Source: RUG334 sp045599645
GTDB taxonomy: Bacteria > Muiribacteriota > Ozemobacteria > Ozemobacterales > Ozemobacteraceae
Assembly: GCA_045599645.1 (NCBI GenBank)
Contig: JAZRWI010000070.1
Span: forward strand, 97,559 to 161,558
Direction of reading: 5' to 3'
Length of the DNA: 64,000 bases
Numbering within the stretch: position 1 is the first letter of the stretch; the number at the start of each line of letters is the position of its first letter. The notes beneath the pieces were generated by a model. It was not told the DNA's origin. It saw only the letters and a program-made list of their open reading frames with translations, and ran no database searches. Below, one piece after another: positions 23,597-33,202 of this stretch. The translations under genes were made by a program, and so were the position numbers.

Positions 23597-25915
23597 ATGG
23601 TTAATTGTCCGGGCTGTGGAGCAGAAAATTCTGATGATGCTCTGAATTGTGTGGCTTGTAATCGCACTCTCATGGTAACCTGCCCTGTTTGTGGGCGCAA
23701 TAATGTTGTTCCTGCAACAACCTGTGCTCAATGTGGAAGAATATTAGATGATACTGTGGATCCAATGCTTATTGATAAAAGTATTGGTGACCCTGTATCA
23801 GATATGTATTCACCTTTAAATAGGCATCATTCGGAAAAGCCTCCTAGAAAAGCTATTATAATGCTTGTTCTAGGCCTTTTTGTTTTTGCTTTTATTTATT
23901 TAAGTAAAATTTGTGAAGGGCACCCTTTATTGCTGCTAGTTGGTGGCCTGATAAGTGGTGTTGTAGCTCTCGCTGGTTTAATAGAGCTTACTTTCTGGTT
24001 TATAGACGATAAAGGTCTTGGTGATAGCAGCTTCAAGCAGGAAAAGCTGGTTAACGATTTCCCTGAAATAGAAGCATCTGACGTTGCAAGCCCGGTAGCC
24101 TCACTCGAAGAAACCGATAAGGATATTGCCAATTCAACAAAAGCCTCTGGTAAGCTTACAGGCATGGATATGGGCACTCCTATTGAGCTTGCTCCTGAAG
24201 TAGTTGTTAAATCAGCGTCTTCAGATAAGCATTACGATACACTTGCTGAATTCCTTGAAGACGGCGTTAATAGTGAAATAGAAGAAATCAAAGAAAAGCT
24301 TGCAAAAACTCCGGATAATTATGCTTTGCTGCTTCGTCTGGCCCAGTTATACGAAGAACGCGGAGAGGTTGATAATGCTATTGCAAATCTTGAAAACTGT
24401 GTAAAGCATAACCCTGATTCTGCAGAAATATATCTTTATTACGGAACTCTTCTTCGTCAGAAAGGCCTGCTGGATGATGCTCAGATAGCTTTTGAAAAGG
24501 CATTGAGCAAAAACAAGTTTATGTCCAAGGCTTTTTATCAGCTTGGTTTGCTGGAAAAAACAAGAGGCAACCTGGAACAGTCCAAGCTTCTTATGCAGAA
24601 ATCAATTCAGCTTTCTCCAGATGACCCTTATTCTCACTACCAGCTTGGTATGACCTATCAGGAGCTTGGAAATACTGAACTGGCTATTCTTGAAGTTAAA
24701 CGTGCCACTGTTCTGCATCCTACAGATTCTTACGGTCACAGCCGTCTTGGACAATTCTACCAGAAGCTTAACAAGTATGATCAAGCAATTACATCATATT
24801 CAAGAGCGCTAGGTTTGAAGCCAAAGGATTCATTTGTTCTTGAAAAACTGGCCGAAGTTCTTGCTGCAAAGGGCGAACATGAAAGAGCAATAGATATATT
24901 CCAGGAAGCTTTATCAACTCAGTTCCATCAGCAGCCTAGCACTATGCTTTCTCTGGCTAAATCTCTAAAAGCTCTTGAAAGATGGAATGATTTGTATGAT
25001 ATTTCCCGCGAAATACTTAGATTTGATGAACACAATTATGAAGCAGCTTTCCTGATGTCTTATGCTACAAAGAAACAGGGTAAGATTCCTGAAGCTATCA
25101 ATCTTTTTGAAGCTCTTGTCCAGAATACCAATGCCAGCTACGAAGCCTGGAACGAATTAGGCAAATTATATCAGTCTGCCGGTATGCCTGATAAGGCAAT
25201 AGCAGCTTTTACCAAGGCTGCAATAGGTTCTCCTGACCAGGCGGGTATATGGAATACAATAGGTATTTTGCTTTCTAACCAGAAGCTTTATGTTGATGCC
25301 CTGAAGGCCTTAAAAAAGGCTGCCAGCTATGATTATACCAATCAAAGCATTGCTGAAAACCTTAAAATGGTTCAGAAGAAGGTTGATACTGACGCTGCAA
25401 GGATTATTGAACAGCGCAAACGCAAAATAGAAGAATCTCCAGATGATATTGATGCTTATCTTGAAATGGGTAAAGCATATGAATCTGTTGATATGACTCA
25501 GGAAGCTTTAATGGCTTACCAGAGGGTTTTAGCTATTAATCCCAAGTTTGTGCCTGGCTTAATGGTTTATGCCGAACTTCTTCGCAAGCTAGGCAGATTG
25601 AAGATGGCCATGAGATGCTATCGTGAAATAATCAAGCTGGAACCAAATAATCTTGATGCTCACTTATTCATGATTAATGCTAATTTGAACCTTGGTTTTA
25701 TTAATGAAGCCAATAAGCATGCTACAATAGCAGAAAAGCTTTCCAAGGAAGATGATATGCGAGTTCATTTCCTGCTTGGTAAGATTTGTTTTGCTAAGGG
25801 CTTAGCTCCAAGAGCTCTTAAGGAATTTACTAAGGTAACTGATTCTACTGGTGACCCAGAGCTTATCAGCTGGGCCGAATTAATGCGTAAAAGATTGTTG
25901 AGAACTAATAAGTGA
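23597..25915 (+). CDS. double zinc-ribbon, membrane-anchored TPR protein
   Basis: 772 aa. Two zinc ribbons at the N-terminus (Cys 4, 7, 18, 21 and Cys 29, 32, 43, 46), two membrane helices (about 88-106 and 112-135), a linker, then at least a dozen TPR units from about residue 225 to the end (for example NPDSAEIYLYYGTLLRQKG and SPDDPYSHYQLGMTYQELG). It probably is a membrane-tethered scaffold with both termini in the cytoplasm. The target is unknown. Its TGA overlaps the next ATG by one base, so it is coupled to a second TPR gene. Confidence 0.75.
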   Translation: MVNCPGCGAENSDDALNCVACNRTLMVTCPVCGRNNVVPATTCAQCGRILDDTVDPMLIDKSIGDPVSDMYSPLNRHHSEKPPRKAIIMLVLGLFVFAFIYLSKICEGHPLLLLVGGLISGVVALAGLIELTFWFIDDKGLGDSSFKQEKLVNDFPEIEASDVASPVASLEETDKDIANSTKASGKLTGMDMGTPIELAPEVVVKSASSDKHYDTLAEFLEDGVNSEIEEIKEKLAKTPDNYALLLRLAQLYEERGEVDNAIANLENCVKHNPDSAEIYLYYGTLLRQKGLLDDAQIAFEKALSKNKFMSKAFYQLGLLEKTRGNLEQSKLLMQKSIQLSPDDPYSHYQLGMTYQELGNTELAILEVKRATVLHPTDSYGHSRLGQFYQKLNKYDQAITSYSRALGLKPKDSFVLEKLAEVLAAKGEHERAIDIFQEALSTQFHQQPSTMLSLAKSLKALERWNDLYDISREILRFDEHNYEAAFLMSYATKKQGKIPEAINLFEALVQNTNASYEAWNELGKLYQSAGMPDKAIAAFTKAAIGSPDQAGIWNTIGILLSNQKLYVDALKALKKAASYDYTNQSIAENLKMVQKKVDTDAARIIEQRKRKIEESPDDIDAYLEMGKAYESVDMTQEALMAYQRVLAINPKFVPGLMVYAELLRKLGRLKMAMRCYREIIKLEPNNLDAHLFMINANLNLGFINEANKHATIAEKLSKEDDMRVHFLLGKICFAKGLAPRALKEFTKVTDSTGDPELISWAELMRKRLLRTNK

Positions 25916-27054
25916 TGAAAAAATCTGCTGTATTAATGCTATTATTGGCAACGGCTGTGCCTGTTTTTTCTCAGTATTTTGAAACTCCTCAGTCTGAAGT
26001 TACTGTCAGGGATTTGCTGGAAAATTCTAAGAAGGCACCGAAGTCTGATACCTATTATCTTATGGCACTTGCTGCTGCAAGAAAGAATGACCTTGAAAAT
26101 GCCAATAAAGCTATTGCCACAGGTTTAAATATAAATCCACGCAATACTAGAATCCTTAATCTTAAGGCTGCTCTTCTGGCAAGACAGGGGCGTCTGGCTC
26201 AGGCTAGACAGATTTTTCTAAGTGTTTTGCAGATGGATCCCAATGATGAATATGCAAATAAATGCTTGAGTTCTATTGAAGGAGCTATGCAACCAAAGCG
26301 TAACCAGATTACTACAATGGTTAATACAAAGAGCTATAATGCAAAATCTGGTAGTGATGCTCCTATTTCTCCTGTAGAGCAAAAACCTGTTTCCACAGAA
26401 AAGGTTCTGACTGCCAGCTACTTTGAAGAATTGAAGCATAAGCAGGAATGTGCTCATGGCATGTCACTTGCCCAGATTGCTCAGGACAAGCTTATTGCCA
26501 GAAATCCTAAGGAAAAAGTAGGCTTTTCTTTGACAGATCTTGTTAAGGAAGGCTTGCTGACTTCATCTCCTGTTTGTCCTAAGGGCGGTATTTATTCCTG
26601 GAAAAATAATGAAGTCTGTTGTTCTAAGCACGGTGGCTTTTCTGCTTTAGACGCAGAAGTTACAAGCGTTTTCAAGGAATATAATACTGGGCTTCGGGCA
26701 AAGCTTAGCAGAAACTATCTTGATGCTTTAAAGGCTTTTGAACAGGTAGTAATTCTGTATCCTCTCTGGGCTGAAGCGCATTATCAGCTAGCTGACACCC
26801 TTTTCAGACTAGGTGAAACAGACCCGGCTTTGAACTCTTTGAGAACATGTCTTAAGCATGACCCGGATAATCTTGATGCTCAGCTTCTTATGGCAAATCT
26901 GTATTTCAAGAAAGGCCAGAAGCAGGCTGCTCTTACAATATTAGACCGTATTAGCAATCAGCATTCCGGCACAGTCTATGGTTTATCAGCTAGAAGTGTT
27001 GCAAAATCTATCAGAAGTGGCAGAAACTATTATCAGATTTTCCCACCGAATTAA
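25915..27054 (+). CDS. secreted TPR protein with pilin-like cysteine motif
   Basis: 379 aa from the ATG at 25915, overlapping the upstream stop as TGATG. A GTG one codon earlier is also possible. Signal peptide about 1-20 (cleavage after VFS), TPR units at about 35-115 and again at 250-345. Between them is the motif CPKGGIYSW...CCSKHGG, which recalls the C-terminal CPxGGxY...CxxHG signature of some pilin-like proteins. This suggests a periplasmic partner for pilus or secretion proteins, but that is inference. It lies 2 nt upstream of nadK. Confidence 0.65.
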   Translation: MKKSAVLMLLLATAVPVFSQYFETPQSEVTVRDLLENSKKAPKSDTYYLMALAAARKNDLENANKAIATGLNINPRNTRILNLKAALLARQGRLAQARQIFLSVLQMDPNDEYANKCLSSIEGAMQPKRNQITTMVNTKSYNAKSGSDAPISPVEQKPVSTEKVLTASYFEELKHKQECAHGMSLAQIAQDKLIARNPKEKVGFSLTDLVKEGLLTSSPVCPKGGIYSWKNNEVCCSKHGGFSALDAEVTSVFKEYNTGLRAKLSRNYLDALKAFEQVVILYPLWAEAHYQLADTLFRLGETDPALNSLRTCLKHDPDNLDAQLLMANLYFKKGQKQAALTILDRISNQHSGTVYGLSARSVAKSIRSGRNYYQIFPPN

Positions 27055-27056
27055 GT

Positions 27057-27932
27057 ATGAAAAATAGCAACAAAAAGACTATCAGCAATATTGCATTTGT
27101 CTGTCATCCTGCGAAGGAGTCACTTCCTCCACTGGTTCAGTCTATGTTGAAATGGACAGTAAAGAACCATATTACAGCCAGATTGTCACCTACTATGGCA
27201 AAGCTTGTTGGAATGCCAGAGCTTGAATTTGATGACGATTTTTTGCGCAACAAGGCTGAGATGTTTGTTGTGCTTGGTGGTGACGGAACCATTCTCACTG
27301 TTGCCAGAGATTATTCCCAATATAATTTGCCTATTGCTGGCATAAACCTTGGTCATCTTGGTTTTATGACTCTGGAAGAGCCCAATAACGGCTTATATGC
27401 TTTAAAACAGCTATTGGCCGGAAACTATAATATTGAAACCAGATCTATGCTAAGGGCTACTGTTTATCGAAATAACGAGAAGATATATTCTGATATAGCC
27501 TTAAATGATGTGGTTATTCAGAAGGCACCAATGCTTCGCATTATAAAAATTAATGTTTCTATTTCAGGAAGCTTTATTAATACTTATGAAGGTGATGGAA
27601 TAATCGTTTCTACGCCAACAGGTTCTACTGCTTATTCTCTTTCTGCTGGTGGTCCTATTGTTCCGCCATGGGTTCAGGTTATGGTGGTATGCCCGTTAAA
27701 TAGCCATACTCTTAGTGCAAGACCAGTTGTTGTTGCTGATGATGAATTGTTGAGCTGCAGAATAGGATGTGTTCACTCCAACGTTGAAATAGTATTGGAT
27801 GGTCACAGCAATTTTAAGCTTCAGAACAATGATATCGTTGAAATAATCACTGCTGATGAGACAGCTCAGATTGTTGCATTTAAGGAAAGAGACTTTTTCA
27901 ATGTTTTAAGAAAGAAAATGAATTGGGGCTAA
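27057..27932 (+). CDS. nadK: NAD kinase
   Basis: 291 aa. Diagnostic motifs: GGDGT within VVLGGDGTILTVARDY (near residue 75), NLGHLGFMT, LNDVVIQK, and STPTGSTAYSLSAGGPIV, followed by the SLSSRP-like HTLSARPVVV. It phosphorylates NAD to NADP in the cytosol. Full family length. It is the last gene of the TPR cluster and is followed immediately by a strong bidirectional terminator that overlaps its stop codon. Confidence 0.95.
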   Translation: MKNSNKKTISNIAFVCHPAKESLPPLVQSMLKWTVKNHITARLSPTMAKLVGMPELEFDDDFLRNKAEMFVVLGGDGTILTVARDYSQYNLPIAGINLGHLGFMTLEEPNNGLYALKQLLAGNYNIETRSMLRATVYRNNEKIYSDIALNDVVIQKAPMLRIIKINVSISGSFINTYEGDGIIVSTPTGSTAYSLSAGGPIVPPWVQVMVVCPLNSHTLSARPVVVADDELLSCRIGCVHSNVEIVLDGHSNFKLQNNDIVEIITADETAQIVAFKERDFFNVLRKKMNWG

Positions 27933-27972
27933 AATAATAAAAGGCGCAGAATATGCGCCTTTTATTATTTTA
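27930..27972. terminator. bidirectional intrinsic terminator
   Basis: A perfect 19-bp stem (27930-27948 and 27954-27972) with loop GAATA. The GC-rich core GGCGCA/TGCGCC is flanked by A-rich and T-rich arms, so it can terminate nadK and the convergent NIF3-like gene alike. Confidence 0.92.
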
Positions 27973-27979
27973 GATTCTT

Positions 27980-28747
27980 TTATAAACCTGTTGGAAGATC
28001 AATGAATTCATAAGGCAGGTCAAAGGTTTTCGCGATAAGTTCACCAACAGCATTTGCACCAAAGGTTTCTGTTGCATAATGACCTGCAGAAATCAGATGG
28101 ATTTCTCTGTCGCGATACTGAGCAACGCCCTGATGCTGTATTTCACCGGTCAGAATAACATCCACATCTCCCCTGTAAACTGCTGAATCAGTAATAGAAT
28201 TCCAGCCGCCACCAGATACTATGCCTATGGTCTGAACCATCTTTTTGCCGAAATCCAGATGGGTATTAATTTTGGCTACATTCTTTTCTATTCTTGCTTT
28301 TAATTCGTCTATGGAAACAGGTTCTTCAAGTTTGCCGATAAAGCCTACCGGATTCCCTTTGCACATTCCAAAGGGAGCAACCTTTTCTGCTTTGATGAGC
28401 TTAGCTATTATTGCATTGTTACCAACTTCTGGATGAGCATCTAATGGTAGGTGCATTGCGAAAAGATTAAGATTGGCATTCAATAATGATTTGAATATCT
28501 TAATGTTATAGCGGTCTAAACGGCTCCATTCGCCACCTTTCCAGAATAAACCGTGATGAACAAATGCAAAGTCACCACCACGTTTTTTAGCTTCATCAAA
28601 AAACTGAACAGTTGCATCAACGCCGGCTACTATCTTTTTTATTTCATCGGTGCCTTCAAATTGAAGACCATTGTATGAGAAATCTGGAATATTGACTTCA
28701 GAGAATAATTCATTTAAAAAGCTTACTATTTCTTTGCGACAAACCAT
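27980..28747 (-). CDS. NIF3-like dinuclear metal-binding protein
   Basis: 255 aa. Conserved metal ligands sit in VHHGLFW (near 63), HLPLDAHPEVGNN (near 100) and the C-terminal SAGHYATETFG, the pattern of the NIF3/DUF34 family (also called GTP cyclohydrolase 1 type 2 homologue). The family forms toroidal hexamers with a dinuclear metal site. The true substrate is still debated. Length matches the compact form without a central insertion. It ends at the shared terminator and starts 20 nt after the transglutaminase-like gene, so they are likely co-transcribed. Confidence 0.9.
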   Translation of the reverse strand: MVCRKEIVSFLNELFSEVNIPDFSYNGLQFEGTDEIKKIVAGVDATVQFFDEAKKRGGDFAFVHHGLFWKGGEWSRLDRYNIKIFKSLLNANLNLFAMHLPLDAHPEVGNNAIIAKLIKAEKVAPFGMCKGNPVGFIGKLEEPVSIDELKARIEKNVAKINTHLDFGKKMVQTIGIVSGGGWNSITDSAVYRGDVDVILTGEIQHQGVAQYRDREIHLISAGHYATETFGANAVGELIAKTFDLPYEFIDLPTGL

Positions 28748-28767
28748 TATTGGAACTTCCTTTCTGT

Positions 28768-30492
28768 TTAATTGCTGTTAGTTATGCGATAAGTGTTATT
28801 CATTTCTATTGATACATCTGAACTTGTTGATGAATAATCAATACAGATTCTTGATTTATTACCGGCGGTATGATGTTCAAAGAAAATCTGGTCAGATAAA
28901 AGATTTCCTAAGTATGCACAATCCATTGTTGATTGGAGAGTTGCGTCTACTGGTATCCATCCGCGACCTCTGATATACACGTCACACCATTCGTGACCAA
29001 TGCTTGTGTCTTTATTCATATTATCTGATTTTATGAGAAAGCCTGTAGCCAGTTTTGCAGGAATACCCTTCTTGATGCACAGTGCTGCTAAAAGTCTTGA
29101 AAACTCAGTACAATCACATGAATCCATATTGTCTAAGACCCAGCTTACTGATTGGTCTATGCCGTTTTCCTTATATTTAAGGCCTTTTGCAACAGCCATT
29201 GCTGCCTTAGTAACAAATTCTTCATCATAGGTTGTAATACCGTTTTTATCTGCTAATTCAAGCTTGTCAATAAAGTCAGCAAGCTGTTCTATACGGCTAT
29301 CGTCAAGACTTAACTGATTGTCGTTCATATAGTCACAGGCTTCTGGCTTTGAGCTATCTTGAATATAAAAACCAAATAATGCATTCATAGTCAGCTTGTA
29401 TTTGAGTTCTAAAACTAATTCCGGGCATACTATATTCATTGGAACACTGATTGTTATAGAACCATCCTGGTTTTCAACAAACTCTGCAGGATATCTTTTG
29501 TTTCTGGCTATAAATTCAGATGAAACAAGATTAACTCTTTGATGGTTATAATAATCCTTAATTGGCCTAATGGTAAAATTCAATGTTTTCAAAGAAGACG
29601 CGCCGGAGATATTAAGAGTGACATGTTCTGTTAAATTGTAATTGTTTTCAGAAAGAGCCTTGTAAATACGTTTGGTACTATCTATGTTCTGGTCATCAGA
29701 AAAATTATTTATTGTATATCTGGCGCTTTCTTCCAGACCCGCCATGTATCCGCCGTAGAATGCAGCTCTAACGTAGGCATGATGAGCATAGCCTTCTTTT
29801 TTGTCAGAGAGCTTTTTGGCAGCGTCTAAGTTACTTACGGCTTTATTGTATTGCTTTCTGTCTAAGTATTTCATGCCTAGAAGGTAATAGTCGTATGCGC
29901 TGCCTATTGATTTTGCATGTTTTTTTAACAATTCAAATACTGAATCACTATAATTTCTTGTATTTTCAAGCGCTGTAATCAGCGCACTTATATAATCACT
30001 TTGCTGTGGTGCAAGCTTTAATGCGTATGAAATGTAGTCTGCTGCTTTTTCATAATCCTTTTTATCATTAAGATAAACCAGACCGGCTAAGAATGCTGTC
30101 TTGTGATCGTCTGGATCCATGCCAAGCAATATGTTTGCTTCGTCTATTAATGTTTGCGGGTGCTTATGGGAATTATTCAAGGCAATAATATAGTTTTTCC
30201 TGAAATTAATTGCTGCCGGTGCTATGTCTACTGCTTCCTTCATCTCTGCAACAGCCTGTTCAAAGTTGCCTGAATTCATAGAATCAATAGCACTGTTGTT
30301 TAATTCAACAGCTCTGTTATAGTCATTAACAGAGGCTTCAGCAAAGCTATACTTCTTAAAGCTTAAGGATGAGGCTTTATAAGTCTTTGATTTTTCACGG
30401 GCAGTAAAATCAAAACGGCTCTTCCAGTCAGAAGCATGAGAGGTTGATAACAAAAGACAAAACAGTGGTAATATTATTGCGGTTTTATTCAT
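28768..30492 (-). CDS. secreted TPR protein with C-terminal transglutaminase-like domain
   Basis: 574 aa. Signal peptide (about 1-20, STSHA), TPR region at about 55-260, a beta-rich middle part, and a transglutaminase-like domain near 430-540. The catalytic Cys lies in DCTEFSRLLAALC, the His in IGHEWCDVYI and the Asp in GWIPVDATL, a complete Cys-His-Asp triad. Such bacterial domains act as periplasmic proteases or crosslinkers. Substrate unknown. Start at the ATG at 30492. Confidence 0.8.
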   Translation of the reverse strand: MNKTAIILPLFCLLLSTSHASDWKSRFDFTAREKSKTYKASSLSFKKYSFAEASVNDYNRAVELNNSAIDSMNSGNFEQAVAEMKEAVDIAPAAINFRKNYIIALNNSHKHPQTLIDEANILLGMDPDDHKTAFLAGLVYLNDKKDYEKAADYISYALKLAPQQSDYISALITALENTRNYSDSVFELLKKHAKSIGSAYDYYLLGMKYLDRKQYNKAVSNLDAAKKLSDKKEGYAHHAYVRAAFYGGYMAGLEESARYTINNFSDDQNIDSTKRIYKALSENNYNLTEHVTLNISGASSLKTLNFTIRPIKDYYNHQRVNLVSSEFIARNKRYPAEFVENQDGSITISVPMNIVCPELVLELKYKLTMNALFGFYIQDSSKPEACDYMNDNQLSLDDSRIEQLADFIDKLELADKNGITTYDEEFVTKAAMAVAKGLKYKENGIDQSVSWVLDNMDSCDCTEFSRLLAALCIKKGIPAKLATGFLIKSDNMNKDTSIGHEWCDVYIRGRGWIPVDATLQSTMDCAYLGNLLSDQIFFEHHTAGNKSRICIDYSSTSSDVSIEMNNTYRITNSN

Positions 30493-30528
30493 AACTTAAT
30501 TCTAACATCAGATTAAAAAAATGTCTAA

Positions 30529-33102
30529 TCAAGGTGTTATTTCAAGTCGTTCATAGAAGGTTGAAAGTTCTTCTTTTGTTGGTGTTGCAAAGATAACCTT
30601 TTTCTTTGAATATTTGAAGAATGGGAATAGACCGAAGGCTTCATCACCATTCTTGGAAATCAATACTATTTCTCCTACTGGTAAATCGATAGAGGGACGT
30701 TTGTCAGGAGTCAAAACTGCAGCTGTTGGACCGCTTAAATCAGCATAAGGCTGTTTCGCGCCTTGTGGAGCCCTCATTACTAGAGTGTTATTGGTTATTG
30801 ACCTTACACCACGAAGTATTTCCAGAAGACCGTCAATTGCCTGTGGCAGGCTTTCGCCCAATGGTTCTTCAGGTTCTCTTAAAAATTCCTTTAATTCTCT
30901 CATCAGCATTAAAGGATTGCTGTCAGATGAATCACTCATCACTTTTGATAATGGGAAAGTGAAGAATACTGGTTCTCCTCTGACGGACTTCATTGCTAAT
31001 ACAAAATTATGTAAGCATCTAATTGCTGATGGACCTGTAAGGTTGCCTTTTATACAGTCTTTTATGCTTCTTGTCAGCATTTCTGATTCCTGAGCGTAAT
31101 ACATGGCTGATTGCAAAAAGCATATATTAAGAAATGCTGTCAGATTATCAAGAACTGCTTCTATAGCCTTAAGCTTGCCCTGGTCTGTGCTCTGTTTGAA
31201 AACCTCCAACAATGGGTCTGTGATAAAGGAAGGATATTTGGCAAAGATTTCTTTGGCTGTAACAGGAACAGAAACCTGCTGATTTACGTTCCCAGCGTTT
31301 TGAGGTTTTGTGGCTACTGCTTGTGGAACTACTTGTGCCGGTTTGGGGGTGGCAGGTGGTTCCGCTTTGACGACTGGTTTCTGCTCTGGTGGTGCTGGCT
31401 TTTGTTCATCAGTAACATTGAGGTTTATGTCGTCTGATAATGAATTAATCAAATCATCACCAAGGCCCAAGTCATCTTTGACTGGCTGTTCTTGATTGCT
31501 CTGTTCGGGCTTAGCTTCGGAATTATCGAGATTCAGACTGATGTCTCCCGAGGTCAGGTCTAACATATCGGCAGCTGTTGCTAAGTCTATATTTGACAGG
31601 TCTATTACCTGGCTGTTGTCTTTCTGCATTGCTTCATTTGAAGCTTCTTCTTTGACTTGTTCAGGAGCTTCTGCCGTAACTACGTCGTTACTGGCTTGAT
31701 TTTCCAGAACTGCTTCCAGTGTTTTTTGAGGTTCTTCTAAATTAGCTATTGATACTGCTTCTTGCTTGTTTTCTTCTGATGTAAGGTCGATAGTAACTTC
31801 TTTATTACCCAGTGGGTTATTGGTTTGAATTAGATTATCATTAGCATCTTCAAGTTTATTTTCGCTGCTTTGTGGCTTTTCTGTTTCATTTTCAGGGGAA
31901 GCTTCTTCCTGTTCTTTCTTCTTGAACTGTTCTTCCATTGCCAATTCTGCTTTATAGTCATCAATTTCAGCTAATGCGTCTGCTTGTTCTGTGAAGTCTC
32001 TGGTTTCTAATTCTTGGGCACTTGGGAGAATATCTTCTTCTTCTGGTTCCGGCTTTTTAATTTCTTCTATTGGCAAAACAGAATCGTATTGGGCCATTTC
32101 TTTTTCGAAATCAGCCATTTCGCCATCAGCCATAGCTTCAATTTCTTTATTTAAGGCGTCATTTGATTCTTTTCTCAGACGGTCTTCTTCTTCCTTCTGC
32201 TTGCGTTTGATTTCCATCTGTTCTTTTAAGGAAACCTTCTGACCATTTTCTAAGACAACTACGTCCTTTTCTTTTTCCTTCTTTTCTTTTTCTTCCTCTT
32301 CTTTTCGCTTTTGAGCTTCGTCGTGGTCCTTCATTGAACGTTTGGTAATGTAAGGAATAGCATCGAGGTTTTTGAGTGCTTCGCGGGCTTTGGTTGCAAC
32401 TAAGTGATTAGAGTGATACTGAACCTTGGCAACAACACCACGAAGTTCATTAGTTATCAGATTTGGCAGGAATGGAGCAACTGTTTTCAGTACCCATTCA
32501 TCCGGAGAACCAAGGGCATAGTCTAGAATAATGGCCAATTCTGCTTCTGGTAAATTCTTGATTACAGCAAAGGCTGTTTCTGAAACAATAGGGTCCTTGT
32601 CGGCGACCAGATTTAATACATAGGCAAAATGTGTTGGTCTACCACTCTTGATGGCTTTTTCACAGACCATGGCCCTGACTTCCGGGTCAGGATGTGTAAG
32701 GCACATTTCGATGAAGTCATAACCATTGGCTGGAATAGATGAACCCATAGCTCCTAAGATAGCTATAATCATCTGGCTTGTTGCACAGTTTTCCAGATAC
32801 TTCCACATTGTGGGGGCAAAGTCATTGACTCCGCCACCTTCTTCATACTGAAGAATTTCAAGAATACGTCTTTCCATAGCTGAATCGCGTGGAAAAGTGG
32901 ATAGGGTTATCGAGACCTGAACCATAAAAACGGCAATCTGTTCGTTCTTTTCATACTTAACAGCCTGTCGCAATTCAGGTAATAAATCTGTGCGGCGGTC
33001 AAACAAAATACGATAAATAGCTTCACGCTTATTATATTCATTTGAACTATATAAGCGGGAAACAAGCTCTTTTGATTGAGGCGTTAGTATTCTGTTTGCC
33101 AT
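30529..33102 (-). CDS. large HEAT-repeat protein with acidic disordered centre
   Basis: 857 aa, no signal peptide. Residues 1-260 form HEAT-like helical pairs (PDPEVRAMVCEKAIKSGRPT, DKDPIVSETAFAVIKNLPE). Residues about 265-330 are a highly charged Lys/Glu coiled coil. Residues 330-620 are acidic, low complexity and probably disordered. Residues 630-857 are a conserved-looking globular end (EIFAKYPSFITDPLLEVFKQ, EIVLISKNGDEAFGLFPFF). I do not recognise the C-terminal domain. A cytoplasmic scaffold is likely. The layout of HEAT repeats with long low-complexity linkers is shared with the gene at 59152. Confidence 0.7.
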   Translation of the reverse strand: MANRILTPQSKELVSRLYSSNEYNKREAIYRILFDRRTDLLPELRQAVKYEKNEQIAVFMVQVSITLSTFPRDSAMERRILEILQYEEGGGVNDFAPTMWKYLENCATSQMIIAILGAMGSSIPANGYDFIEMCLTHPDPEVRAMVCEKAIKSGRPTHFAYVLNLVADKDPIVSETAFAVIKNLPEAELAIILDYALGSPDEWVLKTVAPFLPNLITNELRGVVAKVQYHSNHLVATKAREALKNLDAIPYITKRSMKDHDEAQKRKEEEEKEKKEKEKDVVVLENGQKVSLKEQMEIKRKQKEEEDRLRKESNDALNKEIEAMADGEMADFEKEMAQYDSVLPIEEIKKPEPEEEDILPSAQELETRDFTEQADALAEIDDYKAELAMEEQFKKKEQEEASPENETEKPQSSENKLEDANDNLIQTNNPLGNKEVTIDLTSEENKQEAVSIANLEEPQKTLEAVLENQASNDVVTAEAPEQVKEEASNEAMQKDNSQVIDLSNIDLATAADMLDLTSGDISLNLDNSEAKPEQSNQEQPVKDDLGLGDDLINSLSDDINLNVTDEQKPAPPEQKPVVKAEPPATPKPAQVVPQAVATKPQNAGNVNQQVSVPVTAKEIFAKYPSFITDPLLEVFKQSTDQGKLKAIEAVLDNLTAFLNICFLQSAMYYAQESEMLTRSIKDCIKGNLTGPSAIRCLHNFVLAMKSVRGEPVFFTFPLSKVMSDSSDSNPLMLMRELKEFLREPEEPLGESLPQAIDGLLEILRGVRSITNNTLVMRAPQGAKQPYADLSGPTAAVLTPDKRPSIDLPVGEIVLISKNGDEAFGLFPFFKYSKKKVIFATPTKEELSTFYERLEITP

Positions 33103-33173
33103 TGTTTGCCTTTTAGATATTTTCTATATAGATAATATAGCATTTTTTTTGTGGTTTGTCTTTGTAGATATGA

Positions 33174-33179
33174 TATAAT
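33174..33179 (+). promoter_or_regulatory. extended -10 promoter of the putative lipoprotein/rarA operon
   Basis: TGATATAAT: an extended -10 with TATAAT at 33174-33179, 24 bp before the ATG at 33203. No good -35 at 17 bp. TTGTGG lies 19 bp upstream. AGGGGG precedes the start codon. Confidence 0.5.
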
Positions 33180-33202
33180 CACAAACAAACAGGGGGAATC
33201 TC

